64,000 nt of DNA from Ruegeria sp. HKCCD4315 (GCF_013112245.1 NZ_WVRN01000002.1:124001-188000), one strand, 5' to 3'; numbered from the stretch's first letter, positions 46,158-54,850 are shown. Numbers and translations: made by a program. Notes: generated by a model not told the origin, from the sequence alone.

Positions 46158-47072
46158 TCACAACTGGTACCGGCGCATCCGGGTCTGGATGCCGAAGAGG
46201 TAGATGCAGACCCCCACGAGGATGATCGCGAACATGGCCCCAGCGATAGCGGACCCCATATGCGGATCTCCCAATTGCAATTGGAAGCCAAAGAAGGTTC
46301 GGTACATGAATGTACCAAGGATATCAGTTGAGAAATCCGGCCCAGCTAGCGCGCCTTGCGACACGTATATCAGGTCGAACGCGTTAAAGTTGCCCACAAA
46401 TGTCAGGATCGAGATGATGCCGATGGACGGCAATATGAGCGGCAGTTTGATTTTCCAGAACGCGGAAGCCCCGGTAATCCCATCGATCTCTCCGGCCTCA
46501 AGGATTTCTTCGGGGATCGACAGAAGGGCAGCATAGATCAACATCATCGGGATCCCGACGAACTGCCAGACCGACACCAGCGCCAGCGTTGTCAGTGCGT
46601 ATTCTTCTTTACCCAGCCACGGTGCAAACAGTGACTTTAGACCGATGGCGTCCAGCATCGACGGCGCGATACCCCAAAGGGGTGACAGGATCAGTTTCCA
46701 GGCGAAGCCAACGATCACAAAGCTTAGGATCGTGGGGATGAAAATCGCCGAACGGTAAAGCGCAGCGAACCGCAAGCGGGGATGTGACAAGATTGCCGCC
46801 AAGGCGATGCCGATGGGGTTCTGCACCAGCATGTGGATCAGGAAAAACCAGAAGTTGTTTCCCAACGCGTTCCAGAACTGTTCGGACCAGATCGGGTCGA
46901 AAAACAGGGTGCGGAAATTTTCCAAGCCCACATAGACGCGCGCCTGATCAACCTCGCTGAACAGTGCAAGACGGAGGGTGTTGAACAAAGGGAAGATCAT
47001 CACCGCCGTGTAGACCAGAACCGCAGGGGCAAGGAAAACGGCGATGTGCCAGCGGATGCGGCGGGTCTGCAT
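46158..47072 (-). CDS. Sugar ABC transporter permease (MalF type)
   Basis: CUT1-family permease of 304 residues, first helix VFLAPAVLVYTAVMIFPLFNTL. The EAA loop is EAGEIDGITGASAFWKIKLP. It is 64 bases downstream of the binding-protein gene; that gap holds a strong stem-loop. Works with the MalG-type partner and the UgpC-type ATPase. Amino-sugar or muropeptide-derived sugar is the likely cargo from the murQ/nagA context. Confidence 0.9.
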   Translation of the reverse strand: MQTRRIRWHIAVFLAPAVLVYTAVMIFPLFNTLRLALFSEVDQARVYVGLENFRTLFFDPIWSEQFWNALGNNFWFFLIHMLVQNPIGIALAAILSHPRLRFAALYRSAIFIPTILSFVIVGFAWKLILSPLWGIAPSMLDAIGLKSLFAPWLGKEEYALTTLALVSVWQFVGIPMMLIYAALLSIPEEILEAGEIDGITGASAFWKIKLPLILPSIGIISILTFVGNFNAFDLIYVSQGALAGPDFSTDILGTFMYRTFFGFQLQLGDPHMGSAIAGAMFAIILVGVCIYLFGIQTRMRRYQL

Positions 47073-47092
47073 GACGGTCTCCGGGAAAAGGT

Positions 47093-47116
47093 CCGGACGC
47101 GAAACCCCGCGTCCGG
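47093..47116 (-). other. Intercistronic stem-loop after the sugar-binding protein gene
   Basis: Perfect 9-bp stem CCGGACGCG/CGCGTCCGG with a six-base loop, in the 64-base gap between binding protein and first permease. No T-run. Third case in this window of a hairpin directly after an ABC binding-protein gene; probably controls relative subunit levels. Confidence 0.65.
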
Positions 47117-47136
47117 TGATGGTTAGCGCTCAGGCT

Positions 47137-48387
47137 TTACTGATGGGGTGCGTACCAACTGGCCAAACCGTCCTGCAACTGCTGGCCCAACGCCTCGGGG
47201 CTTTCCGTGCCTTTAATGGCAGCGACAGATGCACCCCAGGTTTCGTTTTCCAGGTTTGGCGTGCCACGCGACAGGATCTGATAGGTCGAACGGATTGTGC
47301 TTTCACACTCATCCCGCCAGCCGACGATTTCCTTGGCCAGCGGGTCTTCCAGCTCGACCGGAGTGTTGGACAGGGGGAAGAACCCGGGAACCGCGTTGCC
47401 AAAGATGCTGGCGAATTCCGGGCTTGCGACCCAGGACAGGAAAGTTTTTGCGGCCTCTTGGTTTTCACTGGCCGCGTTCAGGCCGATGCCAATGTCAGTG
47501 TGGTCAGAGATATAGCAGGTGTCGCCTGCATTCTGGACCGGAGGTTTGAAAGCGCCCATTTCGAAATCGGCCTGCGTATTGAAGCCAGCGATTTCCCAGC
47601 TGCCCGCCGGGTAGATTGCGGCGCGACCGAGGGTAAACAGGTTCTGACTGTCGGGATAGGTTTGCGCTTCGTATCCGTCGCCCAGATAGTCCGCCCATTT
47701 AGCCAGTGTCGCATAAGGTGCAACCCATTGCGGGTCCGTCAGTTTCTGCTCGCCTTTTATCAGCGCCAGGCGGCCTTCTTCGCCTTTCCAGTAGTTCGGG
47801 CCGATATTGTTATAGCCCATCGTGGCAGCTTCCCACTGGTCGTTTGTGCCCATCGCCATTGGGATATAGGTACCGTCTTCCTTGATCTTGTCCAAAGCGG
47901 CAAAGAACTCGGCCTCTGTGGTGGGGACTTCAAGGCCCAACTCATTGAAGGCGTCTTTATTGTAGATAAAACCGTGGATCACCGACGCCATAGGCACGCA
48001 GAAACTGGCGGATGCGTCATCGGTCTGCCATGCGGATTTCGCAACATCCGAGAAATTGCCCATGGCCTCGAGGTCGGACAGGTCAGTTAGGTGCCCGCTT
48101 TCGTACAGCGCCAGCGAAGCGTCAAACGGGCGACAGGTGATCAGGTCACCGGCCGATCCGGCCTCAAGTTTCGAGTTCAGAACTGCGTTGTACTCGGCAG
48201 GCGCGGAGGGTGAGAAGATGACTTTGATACCCGGGTGCTCTGCTTCGAAGGCGGGAATGATCTTTTCCTGCCATAGGGCCAGGTCGTCATTGCGCCAGCT
48301 TTCGATTGTCAGCGTAGCCTCTTGTGCATAAGCGCTTGTGACCAGCGCTGTGCTCATCAGAGCCAGGCTTAGAACTTTGCGTTTCAT
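47137..48387 (-). CDS. Sugar ABC transporter substrate-binding protein
   Basis: Periplasmic solute-binding protein, family 1, 416 residues. Signal peptide MKRKVLSLALMSTALVTSAYA, then TLTIESWRNDDLALWQEKII as in sugar-binding members, with W/Y-rich segments (for example NDQWEAATMGYNNIGPNYW) likely lining the site. Its ATG overlaps the murQ stop by four bases, so it is coupled to N-acetylmuramate-6-phosphate etherase. Expected ligand: GlcNAc, MurNAc, chitobiose or a related amino sugar. Confidence 0.9.
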   Translation of the reverse strand: MKRKVLSLALMSTALVTSAYAQEATLTIESWRNDDLALWQEKIIPAFEAEHPGIKVIFSPSAPAEYNAVLNSKLEAGSAGDLITCRPFDASLALYESGHLTDLSDLEAMGNFSDVAKSAWQTDDASASFCVPMASVIHGFIYNKDAFNELGLEVPTTEAEFFAALDKIKEDGTYIPMAMGTNDQWEAATMGYNNIGPNYWKGEEGRLALIKGEQKLTDPQWVAPYATLAKWADYLGDGYEAQTYPDSQNLFTLGRAAIYPAGSWEIAGFNTQADFEMGAFKPPVQNAGDTCYISDHTDIGIGLNAASENQEAAKTFLSWVASPEFASIFGNAVPGFFPLSNTPVELEDPLAKEIVGWRDECESTIRSTYQILSRGTPNLENETWGASVAAIKGTESPEALGQQLQDGLASWYAPHQ

Positions 48388-49307
48388 TTTGCTTCTCCCA
48401 GGTTTGTGTTTTCGTTGTTTCGCTTTAATCGGTTCATTGCGGGTCGGAGGTGGCCGTTTGTTTCATCCAGAAGTGCTTGCGCGGCTTCATCAGATCCGAC
48501 ACCTGCTGCGACGAGTACCGCACATTTGAGGTCGCCGCCCGTGATGTTCAGCGCCGATGCCGCTTGTTTGGGATCAACGCCCGTCAGCTGACAGACGATC
48601 CCGTTGGCGCGAGCACGTAACTTGTCGTTGTCGGCGCGTAGGTTGATCATCATTCCGTCCTGAATATGGCCCAACTCGACAGCCATCAGTGTGGAAAGCA
48701 TATTCAACGCAATTTTCTGCGCGGTGCCTGCGCCCATTCGGGTCGAGCCGGATACAAGTTCCGGCGGGGTCTCCAGCAAGACCGCATGATCCGATAGCTG
48801 CAAGAGTTCGGAGCCAGCGTTGTTGGCGATGCCAATGACCTGGGCACCTTTGTCGCGAGCAATGCGAGCGGCTGCGATGGTGTAAGGTGTAGTTCCACTG
48901 GCCGAAACTGCGATCAGTGTGTCACGGACGGAAAGTTCGGCCAATTCATCTGTAAGAGTGGTCGAGATGTCTTCGACATCTCCGGGCATCTCTGCGCTGG
49001 AAGGCAATCCGCCCGCCATGTGAATTTGGACCTGATTTGCCGGGATGGAAAAAGTGCCCCCAAGTTCCAGAGCATCCGCTGCAGCCATGAGGCCAGAGGA
49101 ACCTGCCGCCAAATAGCGCAGAACGCCTTTCGCCCGGACCGTGGCCGCCATGGCCTGTGCCCCATCACAGATTGGCCCCACCGCATCCAGTGGCGCAGAC
49201 GCGGCCAAGGCTTGCGACTGCGCCAGAAGGGCAGCGACATCTGACAGTGGGCGCGTGTCGAGCCCGATTGCATTTGGGTGCAACTGTTCTGTCACAGGTG
49301 TGTTCAA
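48384..49307 (-). CDS. murQ: N-acetylmuramic acid 6-phosphate etherase
   Basis: SIS-domain lyase of 307 residues (family about 300) that removes the lactyl ether of MurNAc 6-phosphate to give GlcNAc 6-phosphate. Visible are the N-terminal TEQLHPNAIGLD (matching the TExxNPxxxxLD start of MurQ), AAGSSGLMAAADALELGGTF, VSASGTTPYTIAAARIA, and the signature LVSGSTRMGAGTAQKIALNM. A TTG start at 49307 is preferred: it is preceded at ideal spacing by GGGGGAGA and places the conserved N-terminus correctly. ATG 49352 is possible but would overlap operator-like repeats. First gene of the minus operon, divergent from the amino-sugar kinase. Confidence 0.9.
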   Translation of the reverse strand: MNTPVTEQLHPNAIGLDTRPLSDVAALLAQSQALAASAPLDAVGPICDGAQAMAATVRAKGVLRYLAAGSSGLMAAADALELGGTFSIPANQVQIHMAGGLPSSAEMPGDVEDISTTLTDELAELSVRDTLIAVSASGTTPYTIAAARIARDKGAQVIGIANNAGSELLQLSDHAVLLETPPELVSGSTRMGAGTAQKIALNMLSTLMAVELGHIQDGMMINLRADNDKLRARANGIVCQLTGVDPKQAASALNITGGDLKCAVLVAAGVGSDEAAQALLDETNGHLRPAMNRLKRNNENTNLGEAK

Positions 49308-49336
49308 GTGATTCTCCCCCGGTCTCTCGGCATCAT

Positions 49337-49450
49337 ACCTTTTAGATACCATTAGTCTACCATTTTGTTTATTTCCCTCAATAATGCAATTTAACTCGCA
49401 TGAGGTCGTATTTTGGCCTTCTAAATTCGGCAAAGGTATTATAAAGGTCT
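49337..49450. promoter_or_regulatory. GGTA direct repeats at 11-bp spacing in the murQ/kinase divergent region
   Basis: On the minus strand, reading toward murQ, three GGTA words occur with exactly 11-base periodicity (TGGTAGACTAATGGTATCT, then AAAAGGTAT). On the plus strand, near 49434-49450, GGTATTATAAAGGTCT repeats the word at the same spacing. The two sets face outward toward the two divergent operons. This looks like a multi-site operator for a shared regulator, most simply the linked HutC-type GntR protein, although that family usually binds palindromes. Confidence 0.5.
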
Positions 49451-49454
49451 CTTC

Positions 49455-50342
49455 ATGACTCGCTGCATGGATAATCTGGTTTTGGCAATAGACGGTGGAG
49501 GTACGCGGTGCCGCCTCGCTTTGTCGGATCGTGCTCGAAGCTGGCGGGTTGAGGTTGGGTCGGCGAACGTGTCGACCGATTTCGATGCGTCCTGTGCTGA
49601 GCTTTCGGAAGGATTGGCCGCCTTGGGTCAACAAGCTGGCATTGACGTCGCAGACCTCGCCAAAGTGCCGGCATACCTGGGTTTGGCAGGTATCACGGGG
49701 CCTGCGATAGCTGATCGTCTGGCCGCGGTCCTGCCCTTTACGCATGTGCGCATAGAAGATGATCGCCCATCTGCCCTTCGCGGGGCGTTAGGGCCACGTG
49801 ACGGGTTTGTTGCACATTGTGGAACCGGGTCGTTTCTGGCCATGCAGCAGGGTGGAAAGCCAAGTTTTGCCGGAGGATGGGGGCCGGTGTTGGGGGACCA
49901 GGCTTCGGCTCAGTGGGTCGGAAAACGGGCATTGTCCGAGGTGCTGGAATGTGCTGACGGGGTGATTGCGTCGTCTGAACTGTCCGGGCACTTGCTGCGC
50001 CGGTTCGAGGGTGCGACTGGTATCGTCAAAGCCGCATCGACAATGTCTCCTACGGAATTTGGTGCCCTTGCACCTGTCGTCACACAGTCTGCGGGGAAGG
50101 GGGACACAATTGCGATGTCGATCATGCAGGCGGGTGCCGACTATTTGGCGGACAGGCTGAAAAAGATGGGCTGGATCCCCGGTGTTCCCATTTGCCTGAC
50201 GGGTGGAATAGGTCCGCACTACGCTGCCTTTTTGCCAAAAGACATGCAGCAAGTTTTAACGCAGCCATCAGGCGATCCGCTTTCAGGGGCAATCGCTTTG
50301 GCGCAAGCGTTCAAAGAGGAGGTCGAACATGAGCGTTGTTGA
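49455..50342 (+). CDS. BadF/BcrA-type ATPase-fold kinase, probably N-acetylglucosamine kinase
   Basis: Sugar kinase of 295 residues in the BadF/BadG/BcrA/BcrD family, which includes mammalian-type GlcNAc kinases. ATP-binding segments: LAIDGGGTRCRLAL at the N-terminus, VAHCGTGSFLAM in the middle and LTGGIGPHYAAFL near the end; GGWGPVLGDQASAQWVG is diagnostic of GlcNAc-kinase relatives. It should phosphorylate imported GlcNAc (or MurNAc or glucosamine) for MurQ/NagA. It heads the plus-strand operon and overlaps the regulator gene by 14 bases. ATG 49455 is taken; ATG 49467 is an alternative. Confidence 0.85.
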   Translation: MTRCMDNLVLAIDGGGTRCRLALSDRARSWRVEVGSANVSTDFDASCAELSEGLAALGQQAGIDVADLAKVPAYLGLAGITGPAIADRLAAVLPFTHVRIEDDRPSALRGALGPRDGFVAHCGTGSFLAMQQGGKPSFAGGWGPVLGDQASAQWVGKRALSEVLECADGVIASSELSGHLLRRFEGATGIVKAASTMSPTEFGALAPVVTQSAGKGDTIAMSIMQAGADYLADRLKKMGWIPGVPICLTGGIGPHYAAFLPKDMQQVLTQPSGDPLSGAIALAQAFKEEVEHERC

Positions 50343-51084
50343 TTTCCTAAAGCCCGAGGGCTGGCTGGGCCAGTCTGCCGGACCACGTTACGTGCAGCTG
50401 CGCCAGCGGCTTGAACAGGGGATCGAGGAAGGTATCCTGCCGCCAAACAGCTCTCTGCCGCCCGAACGTGAGATCGCGGAATTGACCGACCTGTCGCGTG
50501 TAACAGTCCGCAAGGCCATTCAGGAGTTGGTGCGCAAAGGAACAATCGAGCAACGGCAAGGCTCAGGTTCGTTTGTGCGGGAACCAGTCGCGCGGGTCGA
50601 GCAGTCCCTGTCGCATCTGACCTCATTCACCGAGGATATGGAGCGGCGTGGTTTTGAAACGACCTCGACGTGGCTGGAGCGGGGAATTTTCCTGCCCGCA
50701 CCCGATGAAATGCTGGCGTTGGGCCTGTCGGCCAATGATCAAGTGGCCCGAATCCACCGTCTGCGTGCAGCCGGAGGACGCCCGATGGCCTTAGAACGCG
50801 CCGCGCTGCCATTGGACATCCTACCCAACCCCACCGAGGTGACCGGGTCGCTTTATGCCGTACTTGAACAGTCAGGTCGTCGCCCGGTCCGCGCGATCCA
50901 AAAGATCTCGGCCATCAATCTTGAAGCAACCGAAGCGCGGCTGCTGGACGTCGCCGAGGGGACGGCAGGATTGCGTATTCAGCGTACGTCATATCTGGAA
51001 AGCGGACGTGTGGCCGAACTCACCCGTTCCATCTATCGCGGGGATGCCTACGATTTCGTGGCCGAACTGCGCCTATCAAACTGA
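50329..51084 (+). CDS. GntR-family regulator, HutC subfamily (NagR-like)
   Basis: Repressor of 251 residues. The winged HTH is LPPEREIAELTDLSRVTVRKAIQELVRKGTIEQRQGSGSFV (about 45-85), followed by a UTRA effector domain (about 105-245, including ARIHRLRAAGGRPMALERAALP and TSYLESGRVAELTRSIYRGDAYDFVAEL). UTRA proteins of this type (NagR/DasR) sense GlcN-6-phosphate or GlcNAc-6-phosphate and repress amino-sugar genes. Its position inside the kinase/deaminase/deacetylase operon fits this. Predicted targets: both divergent promoters. Confidence 0.9.
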   Translation: MSVVDFLKPEGWLGQSAGPRYVQLRQRLEQGIEEGILPPNSSLPPEREIAELTDLSRVTVRKAIQELVRKGTIEQRQGSGSFVREPVARVEQSLSHLTSFTEDMERRGFETTSTWLERGIFLPAPDEMLALGLSANDQVARIHRLRAAGGRPMALERAALPLDILPNPTEVTGSLYAVLEQSGRRPVRAIQKISAINLEATEARLLDVAEGTAGLRIQRTSYLESGRVAELTRSIYRGDAYDFVAELRLSN

Positions 51085-51097
51085 AAGGGCGGACCTG

Positions 51098-52126
51098 ATG
51101 TCCAACCAACTCACGCTTATGCGGCAGGAAATCAACGAAGTACCTGTCGCCGTTGACCGCCTGCTGACCGAAGGATCCGAGGCCATCAAATCAGCGGCGC
51201 AAGAAGTGCGCGCGCGCGATCCGCTCTTTTTGATTTCTGTTGCGCGGGGATCATCCGATCATGCTTGCAGCTATCTGAAATACGCGTCAGAGCTGTTGCT
51301 GGGCCTGCCCATGGCGTCGGTTGGGCCAAGCGTCAAATCGATCTACGGCGTCGATATGCGCTGTCCAAACGCGCTGTGCATATCGGTGTCGCAATCTGGG
51401 CAAAGCCCAGACATTGTTCGCCTGACCCAATCGCTGACCCAAGGCGGCTCTTATTCTGTGGCGATTACCAATGATACCGGTTCGGCCCTGGCGAATGTTG
51501 CCTCGGCCGCGCTGCCCATTCATGCCGGGCCAGAGTTGAGTGTCGCAGCGACCAAAACATTTGTGACGTCTTTGGTTGCGGGGCTTTGGTTGCTGGCCGA
51601 GATCAAAGGCGACGCAGATTTGCTGGCGGCCATCCGCAACCTGCCCAAAGATCTGGAGCAGGCCATTGCCTGCGACTGGGGTGTAGTAATCGATGCGATC
51701 GATGGCCAGTCGCTGTTCACGTTGGGCCGCGGAACGTCCTGGGCGATCTCGAACGAGGCGGCGTTAAAGTTCAAGGAAACCTGCCAGATCCACGCCGAAA
51801 GCTACTCCTCTGCCGAAGTGTTGCACGGTCCGGTTTCAATAGTGGATCAAGGTTTTCCGGTCCTCGCCTTTTCCTCCGGCGACGCTGCCGAGGCAAATAT
51901 TGCAGAGGTCGCAGATGCACTTGCCGCCAAGGGTGCACAGGTTTTTGCAACGACGGATCGCGTAAAGGATGCTGTTTCGCTGCCGCATGTGCGGACAGCG
52001 CATTGGATGACCGATCCTGTCGCTGCCATTGCTTCTTTCTATGGTATGGTTGAAGCCGTCGCTGCGCGTCGCGGCATCAACCCTGATACACCGCGCCATC
52101 TTCGGAAAGTGACCGAAACAGTATGA
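51098..52126 (+). CDS. SIS-domain glucosamine-6-phosphate deaminase/isomerase (NagB-II type)
   Basis: Double-SIS protein of 342 residues, equivalent to the isomerase half of GlmS without the glutaminase domain. Landmarks: MRQEINEVPVAVDRLL, ISVARGSSDHACSYLKYASE, ISVSQSGQSPDIV, GPELSVAATKTFVTSL, and LGRGTSWAISNEAALKFKETCQIHAESYSSAEVLHGP with the catalytic Glu/His region. In amino-sugar clusters such proteins replace NagB, turning GlcN-6-phosphate into fructose-6-phosphate and ammonia. ATG 51098 follows AAAGGGCGGA; the frame runs further upstream without a better start. Overlaps nagA by four bases. Confidence 0.9.
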   Translation: MSNQLTLMRQEINEVPVAVDRLLTEGSEAIKSAAQEVRARDPLFLISVARGSSDHACSYLKYASELLLGLPMASVGPSVKSIYGVDMRCPNALCISVSQSGQSPDIVRLTQSLTQGGSYSVAITNDTGSALANVASAALPIHAGPELSVAATKTFVTSLVAGLWLLAEIKGDADLLAAIRNLPKDLEQAIACDWGVVIDAIDGQSLFTLGRGTSWAISNEAALKFKETCQIHAESYSSAEVLHGPVSIVDQGFPVLAFSSGDAAEANIAEVADALAAKGAQVFATTDRVKDAVSLPHVRTAHWMTDPVAAIASFYGMVEAVAARRGINPDTPRHLRKVTETV

Positions 52127-53271
52127 ATGGCTCAATCATCACCTTCGCCGGCGGTCCGATTTTTGACGGAGAGACACTGTTTCAAGATCATGCCATTCGG
52201 TTTGTAGACGGCACAGTCGACGCGATAATACCGACAAATGAACTGCCGACCTACACAAGGATTGAGGATCTGTCAGGTGACATCCTCAGTCCCGGCTACG
52301 TTGATTTGCAGGTGAATGGCGGGGGAGGTGTGATGTTCAATGACGCTCCCTCGGTCGAAACGTTGCAGCGGATCGCTCAGGCACATCGCGGGTTGGGGGC
52401 AATTGCAATTCTGCCGACGCTGATCACGGACACGCCAGCGAAAACAACTGCTGCCATACAGGCTGCGATACAGGCGGTGCGCCAGAGGGTTCCTGGCATT
52501 GCAGGTCTGCATCTTGAAGGGCCGCATTTGTCGGTGCGTCGCAAGGGTGCCCATGACGGCGCGCTGATCCGCCCGATGGAGGAAGCTGATCTTGATCAGC
52601 TTTTGACTGCCGCCCGCGAATTACCTGCGCTGATGGTCACGTTGGCACCAGAGAATGTTTCGGTTGACCAGGTTAAGGCTTTGACCCAGGCGGGGATTAT
52701 CGTCTCGCTGGGCCACACCGACGCCTCATTTGACACTTGCATCACTTACGCAAAGGCTGGTGCCCGCTGCGCGACGCATCTGTTCAACGCAATGAGCCAA
52801 CTCGGCAGTCGAGAGCCCGGTTTGGTGGGAGCAGTGCTTGCAAGCGGGAACCTGTTTGCAGGTTTGATCGCAGACACTGTGCATGTTCACTCCGAAACGA
52901 TGCGCGCTGCATTTGTAGCCAAACGCGGGCCGGGAAAAATATTCTTGGTCAGCGATGCGATGGCCGTGGCTGGCACTGATCAAACTGCGTTTCATCTGGA
53001 AGGGCGGCTTATCCGGCGCGAGGAGGGCAGACTGACACTGCAAGACGGTACATTGGCAGGGGCGGATTTGGACCTGACAACCGCCATACGGAACCTGGTG
53101 ACTAAAGTCGGAATGCCACTGTCACAAGCTTTAGCAGCAGCAACCAGCGTTCCGGCTGAATTGATCCTCAAGGGGGCGTCCAAGCCAGTCCCGCAACTGC
53201 CTGACATGGTGCGTATCTCGCCCGATTTGTCGGAAGTGGCACCAGTTCAGCGCTTAACTGATGCTGCTTGA
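52123..53271 (+). CDS. nagA: N-acetylglucosamine-6-phosphate deacetylase
   Basis: Amidohydrolase-fold deacetylase of 382 residues, giving GlcN-6-phosphate and acetate. Signatures: LSPGYVDLQVNGGGGVMFND, the metal-binding Glu in GLHLEGPHLSVRRKGAH, SLGHTDASFD, ATHLFNAMSQLGSREPGLVGAVL, and the catalytic Asp in FLVSDAMAVAGT. It completes the sequence kinase or MurQ, then NagA, then SIS deaminase, into fructose-6-phosphate. It ends 23 bases before the stop of the convergent LysR gene. Confidence 0.94.
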   Translation: MNGSIITFAGGPIFDGETLFQDHAIRFVDGTVDAIIPTNELPTYTRIEDLSGDILSPGYVDLQVNGGGGVMFNDAPSVETLQRIAQAHRGLGAIAILPTLITDTPAKTTAAIQAAIQAVRQRVPGIAGLHLEGPHLSVRRKGAHDGALIRPMEEADLDQLLTAARELPALMVTLAPENVSVDQVKALTQAGIIVSLGHTDASFDTCITYAKAGARCATHLFNAMSQLGSREPGLVGAVLASGNLFAGLIADTVHVHSETMRAAFVAKRGPGKIFLVSDAMAVAGTDQTAFHLEGRLIRREEGRLTLQDGTLAGADLDLTTAIRNLVTKVGMPLSQALAAATSVPAELILKGASKPVPQLPDMVRISPDLSEVAPVQRLTDAA

Positions 53272-53294
53272 ACGGAAATAGTATTCTTATTTTT

Positions 53295-54194
53295 CTACTT
53301 AGAACCTCTTTGCTGTTTTATGTGCTCAATGAACAGCTTTAGTGGCATCATGCCCCTGTATTCCCGCGGGTAATAAAGGAAAATACCAGGCGTCTGGCCC
53401 AGATGGTTTTCAAGAACAGGCTTAAGGTGGCCTGCCCTGATTTCAGCGGCCACAAAGGCCCGGAATGTATAAACCAGCCCCAACCCCTGTTTTGCAAGAT
53501 CAACCGAAGCTGGCAAAGTGTTTGTGATCAGATTGCCTTGCACTTGAACGGAATACGGTCCCTCTCTGGCTTCAAAACGCCACGGAGCAATCTGGCCAGA
53601 AGACTGAAACCTGTATCGAATACAGTTATGCTCAAGAAGATCGCGTGGGTCTCTGGGCGTGCCGCGGGCAGTCAGATAGTGCGGACTTGCTGATACGGCC
53701 AGTTGCAATGGCTGAGTAAGTCGAACCGCGACCATATCTTGCGCAACTCGGTCCCCCAACCGGAACCCAGCATGCAATTCTTCGCCCAAAATGTCCGAGA
53801 GCGCATCCGTCAATGACAGCTCCAGCTCAATCTCGGGAAATTTGGCGCAAAAGCTGTTCAGGATCGGGCTCACGTACAAATGGTACGCAAATTCAGGCAT
53901 GGCCAACTTCAGCGTGCCCCGGGCGGCATGGCCTGTGCTGCGTGCACTTTCTACCGCCTCGGACAGTTGGTCAAAGGCTGGGCCCGCTCCACGGATGAGC
54001 GCACGCCCGGCTTCGGTCAGGCTGATTGAGCGCGTTGTTCTTATGAAGAGTGCCGTATCCAGCTGATCTTCCAGCGACTTTAACTGATGACTCACGGTCG
54101 ATGGTTTGATGCCAAGTGCGTCTGCGGCGGCCCGCAGCGACCCGTGCCTGGCTATGGCGGTGAAGATTTCAAGCGTTGCAAGCGGTAAGCGCAT
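53295..54194 (-). CDS. LysR-family regulator
   Basis: LysR-type regulator of 299 residues. HTH: LEIFTAIARHGSLRAAADALGIKPSTVSHQLKSLEDQLDTALFIRTTRSISLTEAG (about 7-62), then an effector domain with PHYLTARGTPRDPRDLLEHNCIRYRF typical of the CrgA-like subgroup. It is divergent from a three-gene unit (two SnoaL-like proteins and a quinone reductase), which it probably regulates. A TTTCG-N12-CGAAA dyad lies in the gap at 54244-54265. Confidence 0.9.
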   Translation of the reverse strand: MRLPLATLEIFTAIARHGSLRAAADALGIKPSTVSHQLKSLEDQLDTALFIRTTRSISLTEAGRALIRGAGPAFDQLSEAVESARSTGHAARGTLKLAMPEFAYHLYVSPILNSFCAKFPEIELELSLTDALSDILGEELHAGFRLGDRVAQDMVAVRLTQPLQLAVSASPHYLTARGTPRDPRDLLEHNCIRYRFQSSGQIAPWRFEAREGPYSVQVQGNLITNTLPASVDLAKQGLGLVYTFRAFVAAEIRAGHLKPVLENHLGQTPGIFLYYPREYRGMMPLKLFIEHIKQQRGSK

Positions 54195-54243
54195 AGGATC
54201 CCCGATCTTGGCTTTGTTCGACTCTATACATGAAAGTAGTGAA

Positions 54244-54265
54244 TTTCGGGGGAATTATCACGAAA
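54244..54265. promoter_or_regulatory. LysR-box-like dyad upstream of the SnoaL/quinone reductase unit
   Basis: TTTCG-N12-CGAAA in the 161-base divergent gap between the LysR gene and the first SnoaL-like gene. The spacing and symmetry resemble the second dyad at 23825-23848. Candidate regulator site; binding inferred. Confidence 0.4.
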
Positions 54266-54355
54266 GAGCTAAATAACTAAGTTCTCGTTATCACAGCATA
54301 GACCGGCAGAAAGCGTTGCAGTTGCCCGACGCCTAAGCGCCTGAGAGGACAAGAG

Positions 54356-54850
54356 ATGAAAACCCTGACCAAAGCCGCAGCACTCGCCACCGCAATCATC
54401 GCAGGAGACACCGCCATGGCGGCCTCACCGGAAGAGAACATCAAAGTGGTCCAAGACTTTTTTGCCGCCTACGGCGCGAACGATCTGGACGGAATTGCTG
54501 CCGTGATGGACGAGGACGTCAAATGGCACATTCCGGGTCGTCACCCATTGTCTGGAACGAAGAACGGGCGTGAGGAAGTGCTCGCCTTCTTCGCACAATT
54601 GGGCACAGCCGGGTTCCAAGCCCAGCCGATCTATTTCGGCGCGGATGAAACACATGTCGTGGACATTCATCGCGGTTGGTCGAATGCAGACGGAAAACCG
54701 AATGTAGATACGACCTGGGCGCTGGTCTATCGCATCGAAGAGGGCAAGATCGTCGAAGCGACGAACCTTTCTGCCGATCAGGATGCGGCAAATACGTTTT
54801 TCTGGTCGCAGTATGATCTGGCTCCGCTGCCGGACCGGCTGGCTGATTAA
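54356..54850 (+). CDS. SnoaL/nuclear-transport-factor-2-like protein with signal peptide
   Basis: Protein of 164 residues beginning with a Sec-type signal (MKTLTKAAALATAIIAGDTAMA, cleaved after AMA). An NTF2-like domain follows: ENIKVVQDFFAAYGANDLDGIAAVMDEDVKWHIPG and a WALVYRIEEGKIVEATNL strand. Such domains bind or isomerise small ligands; the function is usually unproven. AGAGGACAAGAG precedes the ATG. First gene of the unit divergent from LysR. Export of one SnoaL protein beside a cytoplasmic one is a noticeable detail. Confidence 0.8.
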   Translation: MKTLTKAAALATAIIAGDTAMAASPEENIKVVQDFFAAYGANDLDGIAAVMDEDVKWHIPGRHPLSGTKNGREEVLAFFAQLGTAGFQAQPIYFGADETHVVDIHRGWSNADGKPNVDTTWALVYRIEEGKIVEATNLSADQDAANTFFWSQYDLAPLPDRLAD

